Below are positions 11,301 to 19,359 of a stretch of 64,000 bases of DNA, piece by piece. The notes below the pieces were generated by a model, which saw only the letters and a program-made list of their open reading frames with translations, was not told the origin of the DNA and ran no database searches. How positions within the stretch are numbered: the first letter of the stretch is position 1; each line of letters opens with the position of its first letter. The stretch is from NCBI GenBank assembly GCA_029861535.1, contig JAOTZC010000007.1:1-64000 (forward strand), in the 5' to 3' direction. The DNA is from Gammaproteobacteria bacterium. Its GTDB lineage: Bacteria > Pseudomonadota > Gammaproteobacteria > Steroidobacterales > Woeseiaceae. The position numbers were made by a program, and so were the translations under genes.

Positions 11301-11862
11301 TGGTGTGCCTAATTCGATTCGAGGTCTCGCGGCGGCGATCTTTGTATTTGGAAATGCCCGCCGCTTCCTCGAGGAACACGCGCATTTCTTCTGGCTTGGC
11401 TTCGATCAATCGCGAAATCATGCCCTGTTCAATAATCGAATAACTTCGTGGCCCCAAGCCAGTGCCGAGGAAGACGCCGGTGATATCCTTGCGCCGGCAA
11501 CGTGTGCCATTGAGGTAGTAGGTCGAAATGCTCTCGCGGCTGACCTCACGCCGAATCGCAATTTCGGCGTACTTCGCATACTGGCCCTCGAGCGTCGTTT
11601 GACTGTTGTCAAAAAGCAGCTCAACCGTGGCCGCCCCGACCGGCTTTCTGGCGCTAGAGCCATTGAAGATCACGTCGGTGATTGAGTCGCCTCTCAGGCG
11701 GCTTGCCGAGCTCTCGCCCATCACCCAGCGCACAGCGTCGATGACGTTGGATTTGCCACAACCGTTCGGCCCGACGACGCCAACGAGGCTGCTCGGGAAC
11801 GTGATATTTGTGGGGTCTACAAAGGATTTGAAGCCAGCGAGCTTGATTTTGCTGAGTCGCAT
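8353..11862 (-). CDS. smc: Chromosome segregation ATPase SMC
   Basis: Condensin-type SMC that compacts and organises the chromosome. The 1169 residues show an N-terminal ATPase lobe with Walker A GPNGCGKSN (31-39), a first long coiled coil (about 170-500), a hinge (about 515-650), a second coiled coil, and a C-terminal lobe with the ABC signature LSGGEKALTAVALVFA and Walker B CLLDEVDAPLDD. SMC rather than MukB identifies lineages outside the enterobacterial branch. No scpA or scpB is in the window. It heads the smc-zipA-ligA unit and diverges from dksA. Confidence 0.98.
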   Translation of the reverse strand: MRLSKIKLAGFKSFVDPTNITFPSSLVGVVGPNGCGKSNVIDAVRWVMGESSASRLRGDSITDVIFNGSSARKPVGAATVELLFDNSQTTLEGQYAKYAEIAIRREVSRESISTYYLNGTRCRRKDITGVFLGTGLGPRSYSIIEQGMISRLIEAKPEEMRVFLEEAAGISKYKDRRRETSNRIRHTKENLDRILDVVEEVEKQIRHLDRQAKIAERYSRYKEQERRTTAELLTLRTKDLDDNALNAKSLLSECETKLEAEIAAQRKVEASIEEARVQQTERTDAFNAVQGRFYKVGSEIARLEQSIEHAGELRERQEKDLQQAISGAKEIVEHIDKDQDEIAELELTLNQLVPGLEQARLGEKASLESLQKAEAALATWQQEWEEYTRKLNDSEQQRNIENTRAEQIDSRLMSFTERRKKLDEAKSVANQKELQAIFEELTAKEQRKRQARDEFERHLTDINDKIRKLREQDQKLTKLVDDRRATLLTAQGRFASLDALQKAALGEGEDGIQTWLKGAGLDKNRRVVQTLDVDDGWEKAVETVLGDYLQAVCVDNMQAVTKSIKKLKAGTVTLLQTGTEESAGKSNRESLASKVDGAPAAVSRMLADVRAVSSLSKALSLRDSLGAGESVITSDGIWLGESWLRVTRDQDTKAGVISREHEMRRLKSDIREQTARFDSSRKLLVDGRSRQTQLEERREAVQHDAAALLNEYSETKAALDSARYQMDQVNARQAAIAEETGDLDSEQISAEEQLRQSKLRFDQAVESLTDLEAQKDALELRRDELRAELERVRSQAEQDRQAVLNIAIQFESRRSSKESAAQNLERMQTQLTQFQSREAEIREQLKLSEAPLGQNKERLEEQLDARVKVEQELGDARKLVDDVDARLREFDQERMQTEQVVLAARSNVGDAEMAFQELRVRREGFAEQLAQTDFTFESLLDEMDEDATIENWDDKLEKIRRRIDRLGPINLAAIDEFKEQSERKEYLDSQIADLNDALATLEGAIRKIDRETRTRFRETFNNVNAGFQKLFPKLFGGGHAYLELTGDDLLSAGVTVMARPPGKRNSNIHLLSGGEKALTAVALVFAIFELNPAPFCLLDEVDAPLDDANIARFCEIVKDMSDRVQFVFITHNKVTMEMARQLTGVTMQEPGVSRLVSVDLDEAVKMAAS

Positions 11863-11987
11863 GTGGAGGTGTTAAACCGGCTGCCCAAGAACACGGCGTA
11901 GTGTAAAGGAATTGGGGCCATAAAACGATTGTCGCCATAAAAAGACAAGACCCTCTCGCCGGCATAAAAATAGGGCAAAAAACGGGC

Positions 11988-12015
11988 TTCCATGGCCGAC
12001 GAAGCCATGTATAAT
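11988..12015 (+). promoter_or_regulatory. dksA promoter
   Basis: A perfect TATAAT at 12010-12015 has a weak TTCCAT at 11988-11993 upstream with 16-bp spacing. The predicted start near 12022 leaves a leader of about 27 nt containing AGGAG at 12039-12043. This rules out translation from the longer open frame beginning at 11992, because that start lies upstream of the promoter. Confidence 0.6.
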
Positions 12016-12048
12016 CCCGGCCTTTTCTCGCTCTGGCAGGAGTTCAAA

Positions 12049-12939
12049 ATGCCCGCAAGGAAGACCGCGAGTAAGAAGCGGAAGAAGGCCACCGCCACTA
12101 GAAAGAAGGCGGCGGCACGAAGGTCGGCGGCGAAAAAAACCGCTGCCAAGAAACGTAGAGTGACCAAGAAAAAGGCAACGTCTGCTCGGCGCAAGAAAAC
12201 AACTGCGCGGAAGAAAGTCGCCAAGAAAAAGACGGCCAGGAAAAAGACGGCCAAGAAAAAGCCCGCCAAGAGGAAGCCGGCGAAGAAAAAGACGACCAAG
12301 AAAAAGGCGACTAAGAAGAAGTCCGCCAAGAAGAAGCCTGCGGCCAAAAAGAAGGCCGCCCGAAAGAAAGCCAGCCGGAAAAAAGTCGCGTCAAGAAAGA
12401 AAGTCAGCACTAAGCGCCCAGCGGCGAGACGGCCGGTCAGCCGTAGCAAACGGACGAATAGAAAAGCGCCGCCAAGGACTCGCCGATCAACCGCCAATTT
12501 GCTGTCCGGGCCTATTCATGGCATCAAACCCTATAAGCCGGGGCGCGGTGAGGATTACATGAGTGAGCCGCAGCGGGCGCATTTCCGTGACATTTTGGGG
12601 GCCTGGAAACGCGAATTGATGTTTGAGGTCGATCGCACCGTGCACCACATGCAAGACGAGGCAGCCAACTTCCCGGATCCGAATGACCGAGCCACACAGG
12701 AATCAGAATTTGGCCTCGAACTCAGGACCCGTGATCGCGAGCGAAAATTGCTGCGCAAGATCGACTCAGCACTGGCTCGCATCGATGATGGCTCGTACGG
12801 ATTTTGCGACGAGACGGGCGAGGAAATCGGCCTGAAACGGCTTGAGGCGCGGCCGGTCGCAACGCTGTGCCTGGAAGCCCAGGAGCGCCGCGAGCTCGCC
12901 GAGCGCCAATTCCGGGATCGGGACGACCGGTACCGGTAA
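12049..12939 (+). CDS. dksA: RNA polymerase-binding DksA, zinc-site-deficient type, with histone H1-like tail
   Basis: DksA enters the RNA polymerase secondary channel and, with ppGpp, adjusts transcription of stable RNA and stress genes. The DksA domain is residues 171-296: helical hairpin, the tip motif DPNDRA matching the DxxDxA of the family, and a C-terminal globular part. Only two of the four zinc cysteines remain: C-x2-T, 17 residues, C-x2-A. That is the arrangement of the Pseudomonas zinc-independent paralogue DksA2. Residues 1 to about 155 are almost only Lys, Ala, Arg, Thr, Ser and Pro, in pentads such as TAKKK and PAKKK, like histone H1 tails; nucleic-acid binding is inferred. The ATG at 12049 is set by AGGAG and the promoter. 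Confidence 0.92.
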   Translation: MPARKTASKKRKKATATRKKAAARRSAAKKTAAKKRRVTKKKATSARRKKTTARKKVAKKKTARKKTAKKKPAKRKPAKKKTTKKKATKKKSAKKKPAAKKKAARKKASRKKVASRKKVSTKRPAARRPVSRSKRTNRKAPPRTRRSTANLLSGPIHGIKPYKPGRGEDYMSEPQRAHFRDILGAWKRELMFEVDRTVHHMQDEAANFPDPNDRATQESEFGLELRTRDRERKLLRKIDSALARIDDGSYGFCDETGEEIGLKRLEARPVATLCLEAQERRELAERQFRDRDDRYR

Positions 12940-12962
12940 GATCGCCGACGGCGATCGAATCA

Positions 12963-13892
12963 GTGCGCGAACCGGCACCCTATATCGGGCGGTTCGCGCC
13001 TTCCCCAACCGGCCCGCTGCACTTTGGCTCGTTGCTCGCCGCCGTTGCAAGCTATCTGGAGGCACGTCAACGAGGCGGCCAGTGGCTCGTGCGTGTCGAG
13101 GACATCGACCCGCCGCGTGAACAGCCCGGCGCGAGCGAACTTATCATTGCCACACTCGAGCACTACGGTTTCGAGTGGGACGGCCCAATCATCTACCAAA
13201 GTCAGAGTGATATTGAACATCGGGCTGCGCTGCGTCGTCTCGCCGACGACGGTCTCGCGTATCCATGCAGCTGTTCTCGCCGCGATTTGGCAGAAGCCCC
13301 GCGTGGGCCGCTCGGCACGATTTACCCCGGAACCTGCCGCAACGGTTGCGACGCTACCGAAACCGCGATCCGACTTCGCACGTCCAATGAATCGCTAACG
13401 TTTGACGACGAACTGCAAGGCACTCAGTCGCAACGTCTCGAGTCCGAGTCCGGTGATTTCGTCACCTTAAGACGCGACGGACTCGTCGCATATCATCTGG
13501 CGGTCGTTGTTGACGACTATCTGCAGGGGGTTACGCATATCGTGCGAGGTATCGACTTGATGGACTCGACGTTGCGACAGATTTGGGTGCAGCAAAAACT
13601 CGGATACCCAACCCCGCGCTACTCGCACATCCCAGTGGCGTTGCACGAGGATGGCCGTAAATTAAGCAAGGTAAGCGGTGCGAGCGGAATTTTGCCGGAT
13701 CAGGTGGCGGCCACGTTGGTAGCGGCGCTGCAGTCGCTTGGCCAGAAACCACCTGAGTCCTTGGTCGGCGCGTCGGTTAATGACATTTGGGCGTGGGCGT
13801 TAGCAAACTGGAACATGAATTTATTACGCGGGCAGGTTGCGATTTCGACGTTGCCCAGCACTTTGGCCGGCGACAAAAATCCGCTAAGGTAA
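12963..13892 (+). CDS. gluQRS: Glutamyl-Q tRNA(Asp) synthetase
   Basis: Charges the queuosine base at position 34 of tRNA-Asp with glutamate. The class I synthetase start YIGRFAPSPTGPLHFGSL contains the HIGH-like sequence, and KLSKVSGA is the KMSKS counterpart. Cysteines in CSCS and TCRNGC form the zinc site typical of this paralogue. At about 309 residues it lacks the anticodon-binding domain of true glutamyl-tRNA synthetase, as expected. GTG 12963 is chosen, 24 bp after dksA; an upstream GTG at 12867 would overlap dksA and add a non-conserved tail. The dksA-gluQ pairing is common in gammaproteobacteria. Confidence 0.92.
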   Translation: MREPAPYIGRFAPSPTGPLHFGSLLAAVASYLEARQRGGQWLVRVEDIDPPREQPGASELIIATLEHYGFEWDGPIIYQSQSDIEHRAALRRLADDGLAYPCSCSRRDLAEAPRGPLGTIYPGTCRNGCDATETAIRLRTSNESLTFDDELQGTQSQRLESESGDFVTLRRDGLVAYHLAVVVDDYLQGVTHIVRGIDLMDSTLRQIWVQQKLGYPTPRYSHIPVALHEDGRKLSKVSGASGILPDQVAATLVAALQSLGQKPPESLVGASVNDIWAWALANWNMNLLRGQVAISTLPSTLAGDKNPLR

Positions 13893-13899
13893 GCGCCCT

Positions 13900-14253
13900 A
13901 TGAATCGCATCATCAAGAAGTATCCGAATCGCCGTCTCTACGACTGCGAGGAAAGTCGCTACATCACGCTGGCCGACATCAAAGAATTGGTTCTTCGAGA
14001 CGTCGCGTTCACCGTAATCGACAAGAAGACCGGCGACGACATCAGCCGAGTGATCCTATTGGCGGTCATCAGTGAGCAGGAACAGCATGGCGAAGCGATA
14101 TTGAGCGCCTCATTTCTGGCACAGTTGATTCGGGCGTGCGACACAGCATCTGCGGCACATCATCGACAGCCCGCCGAGAGCGGGCCGAGGTCTGGATCGA
14201 CGCAAGAAAATCAACTACTTGGACAAATTAAGCAGGCTGTCGGCAGCGACTAA
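13900..14253 (+). CDS. phaR: Polyhydroxyalkanoate synthesis regulator PhaR-like, short form
   Basis: The N terminus, IIKKYPNRRLYDCEESRYITL, belongs to the PHB-accumulation regulator DNA-binding domain (about 4-63). A second short domain follows (about 66-105, LLAVISEQEQHGEAILS). PhaR proteins repress phasin genes and bind polyhydroxyalkanoate granules. This one is 117 residues, shorter than typical PhaR (about 180), ending soon after the second domain with a polar tail. No phaC, phaP or other PHA gene is in the window, so the target is unclear. It starts 7 bp after gluQ and is probably co-transcribed with it. Confidence 0.85.
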   Translation: MNRIIKKYPNRRLYDCEESRYITLADIKELVLRDVAFTVIDKKTGDDISRVILLAVISEQEQHGEAILSASFLAQLIRACDTASAAHHRQPAESGPRSGSTQENQLLGQIKQAVGSD

Positions 14254-14303
14254 ACGCTGCATTTTTCCTTGACACCGGGTACTTGAATGCCCTAGCTTGG
14301 TTA

Positions 14304-14402
14304 CTGCAGCGGGGATATGCTCCCCCGCCCCCCGCTGCAATGCCTGAAGGGGTTAACACTCCACGGCGGGCCCCCCGCATTTAGCGGGGGGCCATTTTTT
14401 TT
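14304..14402 (+). ncRNA. Candidate C-rich small RNA
   Basis: The gap between phaR and the hydrolase holds a self-contained transcription-unit pattern. TTGACA at 14269-14274 is followed 17 bp later by a weak -10 (CTAGCT/TAGCTT, 14292-14298). Next come a 10-bp perfect stem (14305-14314 with 14330-14339) closing a C-rich loop, a 29-nt linker, and a strong terminator. A predicted RNA of about 99 nt results, with loop tracts CUCCCCC and CCCCCC able to meet Shine-Dalgarno sequences. It could instead be the leader of the downstream hydrolase or phaR 3' UTR. No family was recognised. Confidence 0.45.
14369..14402 (+). terminator. Strong intrinsic terminator
   Basis: A perfect 10-bp stem GGCCCCCCGC (14369-14378) pairs with GCGGGGGGCC (14384-14393) around the loop ATTTA. 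A run of eight T follows, to 14402. It ends either the gluQ-phaR transcript, the candidate small RNA, or both, 32 bp before the hydrolase start. Confidence 0.93.
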
Positions 14403-14434
14403 GTCCGCAAGAAACGCCTTGTAGCGGCGCGAAA

Positions 14435-15451
14435 ATGACAACCGAGACCCCCGACAAGCAAATCCTTCGCAGCAATTTCCGGCCCGCGTGGTGGCTGCGA
14501 CACCGCCACCTTCAGACTATCTATCCGTCATTCCCCTGGGCGTATCGCCACCGCCCGGAAATACGCCGGGAGATTCTCGATTTGCCCGATGGCGACGTAA
14601 CCGCCGTCGACTGGGTCGTCGAAACCGAAGACTTGCCGCCGACATCGCCGTTGTTGTTGATTTTGCACGGGTTGGAGAGCTCGGCGGAATCGTCCTATGC
14701 ACGAATGTTGATGCAGACCGCCACCGATCATGGCTGGCATTGCTGCGTCATGCACTTCAGGGATTGCGGAGACTACCGCAATCGTCTGCCACGGCGTTAT
14801 CACGCCGGTGAGACCAATGATGTGCGGTTTTTTCTGGGCCAACTCGAAGCCAGCGAAAAATACGGGCCGATCGCGGCGGCAGGCTACTCACTCGGTGGCA
14901 ATGTGTTGCTGAAATACCTTGGCGAATCGGCCGGAACCACGCCGCTCAGGGCTGCCTGCGCCGTCTGCGTGCCGTTAGATCTGTACCTGTGTGCTGATGC
15001 ATTAAATAACGGTTTTTCAAAGATTTACCAGCATTACTTGATAAAAAGTATGAAGAGTTCGCTGGCGCGAAAATTCGATCGACACACGGCCGCATTCGAT
15101 TGGCAACGTGCGATGTCGGCAAAGACGTTTGCAGAGTTCGATGATGCGGTCACGGCGCCATTGCATGGCTTCAATGGCATGAACGACTACTACGATCGCT
15201 CCAGCTCAATGCACTTCCTCGGCACGATTGAGCGACCGACACTGATTATCAACGCGCTCGACGATCCATTTATGACGCCGGGCGTCATTACGGCACTAAA
15301 TAAGGTGTCGGATGCGGTGCGCATTGAGGTCAGTGACCACGGCGGCCACGTCGGCTTTATCGACGGCGGCACGCCATGGAAGCCGAGCTTTTACCTGCCC
15401 GATCGCATCACCGAATTCCTGGCACCGAATATGGCGATGCCGGGAATGTAG
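14435..15451 (+). CDS. YheT-family alpha/beta hydrolase
   Basis: A hydrolase of the YheT/UPF0017 group, related to eukaryotic ABHD1/ABHD3-type enzymes; the bacterial substrate is not established. The N-terminal FRPAWWLRHRHLQTIYP is the group's hallmark. The oxyanion strand is LILHGLES (75-82), the nucleophile is S152 in GYSLGGN, the acid is probably D in NALDDPFM, and the base is His in HGGHVGF. At 338 residues the length is normal. It converges on pnp with only about 10 bp between stop codons and no terminator in between, so the two 3' ends must overlap. Confidence 0.88.
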   Translation: MTTETPDKQILRSNFRPAWWLRHRHLQTIYPSFPWAYRHRPEIRREILDLPDGDVTAVDWVVETEDLPPTSPLLLILHGLESSAESSYARMLMQTATDHGWHCCVMHFRDCGDYRNRLPRRYHAGETNDVRFFLGQLEASEKYGPIAAAGYSLGGNVLLKYLGESAGTTPLRAACAVCVPLDLYLCADALNNGFSKIYQHYLIKSMKSSLARKFDRHTAAFDWQRAMSAKTFAEFDDAVTAPLHGFNGMNDYYDRSSSMHFLGTIERPTLIINALDDPFMTPGVITALNKVSDAVRIEVSDHGGHVGFIDGGTPWKPSFYLPDRITEFLAPNMAMPGM

Positions 15452-15461
15452 TTACAGCCTT

Positions 15462-17552
15462 CTACGCCGCTTCGACTTCCTTCATGGAAAGGCGAACCCG
15501 GCCCTGGCGATCAACTTCAAGTACTTTGACCTTGACGAGGTCGCCTTCGGCGAGCTTGTCACTGACTTTCTCGACGCGCTCGTTCGAGATCTGCGAGATG
15601 TGAACGAGACCGTCCTTGCCCGGCAGAATCGTAACGAAAGCGCCGAAGTCCATTAAACGAGCAACCTTGCCATCGTAGATGCGGCCCACTTCGACGTCTG
15701 CGGTTATCAATTCGATACGGCGATGTGCTTCCTTGCCTGAGGCACCGTCGACCGACGCGATACGAATCGTGCCGTCGTTATCGATATCGACCGTTGCACC
15801 GGTTTCCTCGGTGATCGAACGAATCACCGCGCCGCCCTTGCCGATGACGTCGCGAATTTTCTCCGGATCGATCTTCATCGTCATGATGGTCGGTGCCCAC
15901 TCGGACATTTCTTCTCGCGGCTTGCTGATGACCTTGGCCATCTCGCCTAAGATGTGCAAGCGCGCATCCTTGGCCTGACCGAGTGCGATGTCCATGATCT
16001 CGCGGGTAATACCCTGGATCTTGATATCCATTTGCAAAGCGGTAATGCCATCGTCTGTGCCGGCGACTTTAAAATCCATGTCACCAAGATGATCTTCGTC
16101 ACCAAGGATGTCGGTCAAAACCGCAAAGTCGTCGCCTTCCTTGACCAGACCCATCGCCACACCGGCAACCGGTGCTTTGATCGGCACACCAGCGTCCATC
16201 AGCGACAAACTCGTGCCACAAACCGATGCCATCGAGCTCGAACCGTTGGATTCGGTTATTTCAGACACAACGCGAATGATGTAGCCAAAATCATCTGGAT
16301 TCGGCATTACTGCCTGAATGCCACGACGCGCCAACTTGCCGTGACCTATTTCGCGACGCTTCGGCGAGCCGACGAAACCGGTCTCTCCGACACAAAATGG
16401 TGGGAAGTTGTAATGCAACATGAAAGGCTCTTTATACTCGCCACCCAGCGCGTCAATGATCTGTGCATCACGACCGGTGCCGAGCGTTGTAGCAACAATC
16501 GCCTGCGTCTCACCACGGGTAAACACAGCTGAACCGTGCGCACGCGGTAGCACTCCAACATCGACATTAATGGCGCGAACCGTTTTTTGGTCTCGGCCGT
16601 CGATACGCGGTTCACCGCGAATGACACGTTGGCGAACCGTATTTTTCTCAAGCTTGTACAGGGCACTGGATACATCGCCGGCTGTCCAACGAGCATCGTC
16701 GCCCTCTTCCACTAATGCGTCGACGGCGGCCGCCTTAACGTCAGCAACAGCGGCTTGGCGATCCTGTTTGTCACTAATCTGATAGGCTGAAATCATGCCG
16801 TCCTGGGCCTGCTTAGCCACCGCGGCGGCAAGTTCCTCATCCTCGTCAGGCGCCTGCCAGTCCCATGACGGTTTACCGACTTCTGCTGCAAGCTCGTTAA
16901 TCGCCTTGATGGCAACCTGCGATTGTTCATGGCCAAACATGACGGCACCGAGCATGACGTCTTCAGCCAGTCCACTTGCTTCCGACTCAACCATTAAGAC
17001 CGCATCCTGTGTGCCCGCGACCACGAGCTCCAGATCAGAATCTTTGGTCTGAGTAACCGACGGGTTCAAAATGTAATCGCCATTCTTGTAGCCGACCTTC
17101 GCAGCAGCAATTGGTCCGGCGAACGGCATGCCCGAAATAGCCAAAGCGGCCGACGCACCGATCAACGCTGGAATATCCGGATCAACTTCCGGATTCAGCG
17201 ACATGACGGTTGCGATCACTTGAACTTCGTTCTTAAAGCCCTTGGGAAACAGCGGACGAATCGGACGATCAATCAGGCGGCAAACCAGTACTTCTTTTTC
17301 GCTGGGGCGACCTTCGCGTTTGAAAAAGCCACCTGGGATCTTGCCGGCAGCATAGGTCTTTTCCTGGTAGTTAACCGTCAACGGAAAAAAGTCGCGACCC
17401 GGATCCGCCGCCTTGCGGCCGACGGCAGTTACAAGGACGACCGTGTCGGCCATATCGACAATAACGGCGCCGTCGGCTTGGCGCGCGATGCCACCGGTCG
17501 TCAACGAAACCTGGTGTTCCCCATATTGGAACGATTTAGTAGTTGAATTCAC
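15462..17552 (-). CDS. pnp: Polyribonucleotide nucleotidyltransferase (PNPase)
   Basis: A phosphorolytic 3'-5' exoribonuclease and degradosome component that turns over mRNA. The 696 residues contain two RNase PH domains separated by an alpha-helical domain. The second PH core has conserved [19 protein letters not shown] and [17 protein letters not shown] domain ([15 protein letters not shown]) and an S1 domain ([18 protein letters not shown]) follow. The start is a GTG at 17552 with GAGAAAAG upstream. It follows rpsO after 96 bp, the conserved rpsO-pnp order. Confidence 0.98.
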   Translation of the reverse strand: MNSTTKSFQYGEHQVSLTTGGIARQADGAVIVDMADTVVLVTAVGRKAADPGRDFFPLTVNYQEKTYAAGKIPGGFFKREGRPSEKEVLVCRLIDRPIRPLFPKGFKNEVQVIATVMSLNPEVDPDIPALIGASAALAISGMPFAGPIAAAKVGYKNGDYILNPSVTQTKDSDLELVVAGTQDAVLMVESEASGLAEDVMLGAVMFGHEQSQVAIKAINELAAEVGKPSWDWQAPDEDEELAAAVAKQAQDGMISAYQISDKQDRQAAVADVKAAAVDALVEEGDDARWTAGDVSSALYKLEKNTVRQRVIRGEPRIDGRDQKTVRAINVDVGVLPRAHGSAVFTRGETQAIVATTLGTGRDAQIIDALGGEYKEPFMLHYNFPPFCVGETGFVGSPKRREIGHGKLARRGIQAVMPNPDDFGYIIRVVSEITESNGSSSMASVCGTSLSLMDAGVPIKAPVAGVAMGLVKEGDDFAVLTDILGDEDHLGDMDFKVAGTDDGITALQMDIKIQGITREIMDIALGQAKDARLHILGEMAKVISKPREEMSEWAPTIMTMKIDPEKIRDVIGKGGAVIRSITEETGATVDIDNDGTIRIASVDGASGKEAHRRIELITADVEVGRIYDGKVARLMDFGAFVTILPGKDGLVHISQISNERVEKVSDKLAEGDLVKVKVLEVDRQGRVRLSMKEVEAA

Positions 17553-17648
17553 AATCTTTTCTCAAATGGATGGGAGGCAAACAGAAGCGCTAGCGTACCC
17601 GTTGCAGGGACGACTTAGCGATTTGACATTGCCAAAAGTGTCCGCTTG

Positions 17649-17918
17649 TTAGCGGCGCAGACCGAGCCGGGAAATCAGCTCGCGGTACCGATCCTGATCT
17701 GCTGTTTTGAGATAGTCGAGCAACTTGCGTCGCTTGTTGACCATCTTCAACAGACCTTGACGGCTATGGTGATCTTTTTTGTGCGCACCGAAATGATCGG
17801 TGAGATCTGAAATGCGCGCAGACAGCAGCGCTACCTGCACTTCAGGCGAACCCGTGTCCGCCTCGCCGCGACCGTAATCTTTGACGATCGTGGCTTTTGC
17901 TTCACTTGAAAGTGACAT
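17649..17918 (-). CDS. rpsO: 30S ribosomal protein S15
   Basis: A primary 16S rRNA-binding protein of the small-subunit platform. The 89 residues are the standard length, with the family blocks [20 protein letters not shown] and [20 protein letters not shown]. It lies between truB and pnp as in most gammaproteobacteria. A TAGAAT-like -10 at 17972-17977 (minus strand) suggests its own promoter in the 110-bp gap after truB, but no good -35 is visible. Confidence 0.98.
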   Translation of the reverse strand: MSLSSEAKATIVKDYGRGEADTGSPEVQVALLSARISDLTDHFGAHKKDHHSRQGLLKMVNKRRKLLDYLKTADQDRYRELISRLGLRR

Positions 17919-18028
17919 CTTGCCAATACTCCGCAGTACTTTTCTATCTTTGGCCCTTTTTCGAGCGCGGTATTCTAGCGCCTGTAAAGCCCCATTAACA
18001 GTCCAAAATCACATTTGCGGACAAATAC

Positions 18029-18961
18029 TTATGCCCTCGCAAATACCCTCTTTGGCGCGACCGCGCCGCCAGCAGCAAACTCGCCCACTCCTAAAAAATC
18101 CTGTTCCCCACCCGGCCCATAAACTCGCACTAGGCCCGGCGATGCCACGCCCATAGTGGAAACGACCTGACCCTCGCGAAACCGTGCCTCGGCATCGGCA
18201 TTGACACTAACGGCGGGCATCTCAGTAAGCGCTGCGTCCGCCGGCATCAGCCGGTCCTGGAGCGCCTCCCGGCCCTCTTCAACCAATGCCTCGGCGACCG
18301 GCAGCTCCACCATCGCGCCAGTATCGAAACCGGCCACATTCTCGCGATGCAGGCGCGCCGTATGGGCCACAGTGCCCGCCTTTATCGCAATGTCCTCAAC
18401 CAACGACCGAACATAGGTCCCTTTCGAGCAACGGACACGGAACACGAGTCTGGCGTCCGCAAGCTCCAATAGCTCGATTTCGTCAATTCGGATCGCTCGC
18501 GGATCGCGCTCAACCTGCTCTCCCTTGCGAGCCAACTCGTACAGCCGTTTGCCATTCTTTTTCAGCGCCGAGTACATCGGCGGGACCTGCATGGATTCGC
18601 CCAGAAATCCCTGCAATATCGAATTCCAGTCGTCGGACGACAACGCCGGCACACCCGCGGTCGTTGTTGGTTTGCCGTCGGCATCTCCGGTATCGGTCGC
18701 AACACCCAGTTTCGCGGTCACGCGATAGGTCTTGTCGGCGTTCAGAAGAAACGCGCATACCTTCGTCGCTTCACCGAAACACAACGGCAACATGCCCGTC
18801 GCGGCCGGATCCAGGCTGCCAGTATGGCCAGCCTTTTTCGCATTCAGCAGCCGCTTGACACGCTGCAGCGCCTGATTGGATGTCAGCCCGGCTGGTTTGT
18901 TCAGCAGCAACACGCCGTCGATCGCTTCGGATCGATTGTTCTTACCCGGGTTCATTGACAA
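18029..18961 (-). CDS. truB: tRNA pseudouridine(55) synthase TruB
   Basis: Makes pseudouridine 55 in the T loop of tRNAs and acts as a tRNA chaperone. The catalytic aspartate is D51 in HTGSLDPAATGMLPL. The start GVLLLNKPAGLTSNQAL and the later CSKGTYVRSLVEDI are conserved family blocks. At 310 residues it includes a C-terminal PUA-like part. It starts 2 bp after rbfA ends, within the rimP-to-truB unit. Confidence 0.97.
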   Translation of the reverse strand: MSMNPGKNNRSEAIDGVLLLNKPAGLTSNQALQRVKRLLNAKKAGHTGSLDPAATGMLPLCFGEATKVCAFLLNADKTYRVTAKLGVATDTGDADGKPTTTAGVPALSSDDWNSILQGFLGESMQVPPMYSALKKNGKRLYELARKGEQVERDPRAIRIDEIELLELADARLVFRVRCSKGTYVRSLVEDIAIKAGTVAHTARLHRENVAGFDTGAMVELPVAEALVEEGREALQDRLMPADAALTEMPAVSVNADAEARFREGQVVSTMGVASPGLVRVYGPGGEQDFLGVGEFAAGGAVAPKRVFARA

Positions 18962-18963
18962 CC

Positions 18964-19341
18964 TTAGTGTTCGTCGGTGGAATCCGGCGCTTCGGCCTCG
19001 ATCGTGCGGTCGATAAGGCGGCCGATTCGAACCGCTTGCTCGGCGCTATCGTCGTGCATAAATCGCAACTGCGGCACGTGTCGAACCTTAATCGCTTTGC
19101 CGAGCTTACTGCGAAGAAAGCCAGCCGCATTCGTCAGAGCTTCGGTTGTCGGCACCGGATCCTGGTCTGGATCCAGCAAACTGAAATACACTCTCGCGAC
19201 GCTTAAGTCTCGAGACAGGTCAACGGCTGTCAGCGACACGTTACCAATTCTCGGATCTTTGGTTTCAAAGCGCAGCAACTCCGAGAGCGTGCGCAACAGC
19301 TGAGTGCCGAGACGCTGATTGCGTGAAAACTCACGAGGCAT
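18964..19341 (-). CDS. rbfA: Ribosome-binding factor A
   Basis: A KH-type assembly factor that binds immature 30S subunits near the 5' end of 16S rRNA. The 125-residue protein has the expected features: R-x-QRLGTQLLRTLSELLRFE at the start, DLSVARVYFSLL in the central strand, and KVRHVPQLRFMHDD near the end. It is packed between infB (18 bp upstream) and truB (2 bp downstream), so translation is probably coupled. Confidence 0.97.
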   Translation of the reverse strand: MPREFSRNQRLGTQLLRTLSELLRFETKDPRIGNVSLTAVDLSRDLSVARVYFSLLDPDQDPVPTTEALTNAAGFLRSKLGKAIKVRHVPQLRFMHDDSAEQAVRIGRLIDRTIEAEAPDSTDEH

Positions 19342-19359
19342 AGCTTCTCACCGAGGGGC

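Noticed and set aside
11817..12497. Phe/Leu-rich membrane protein on the minus strand
   Set aside because: It is the exact antisense of the lysine-codon-rich dksA tail; AAG/AAA read backwards gives Phe and Leu codons.
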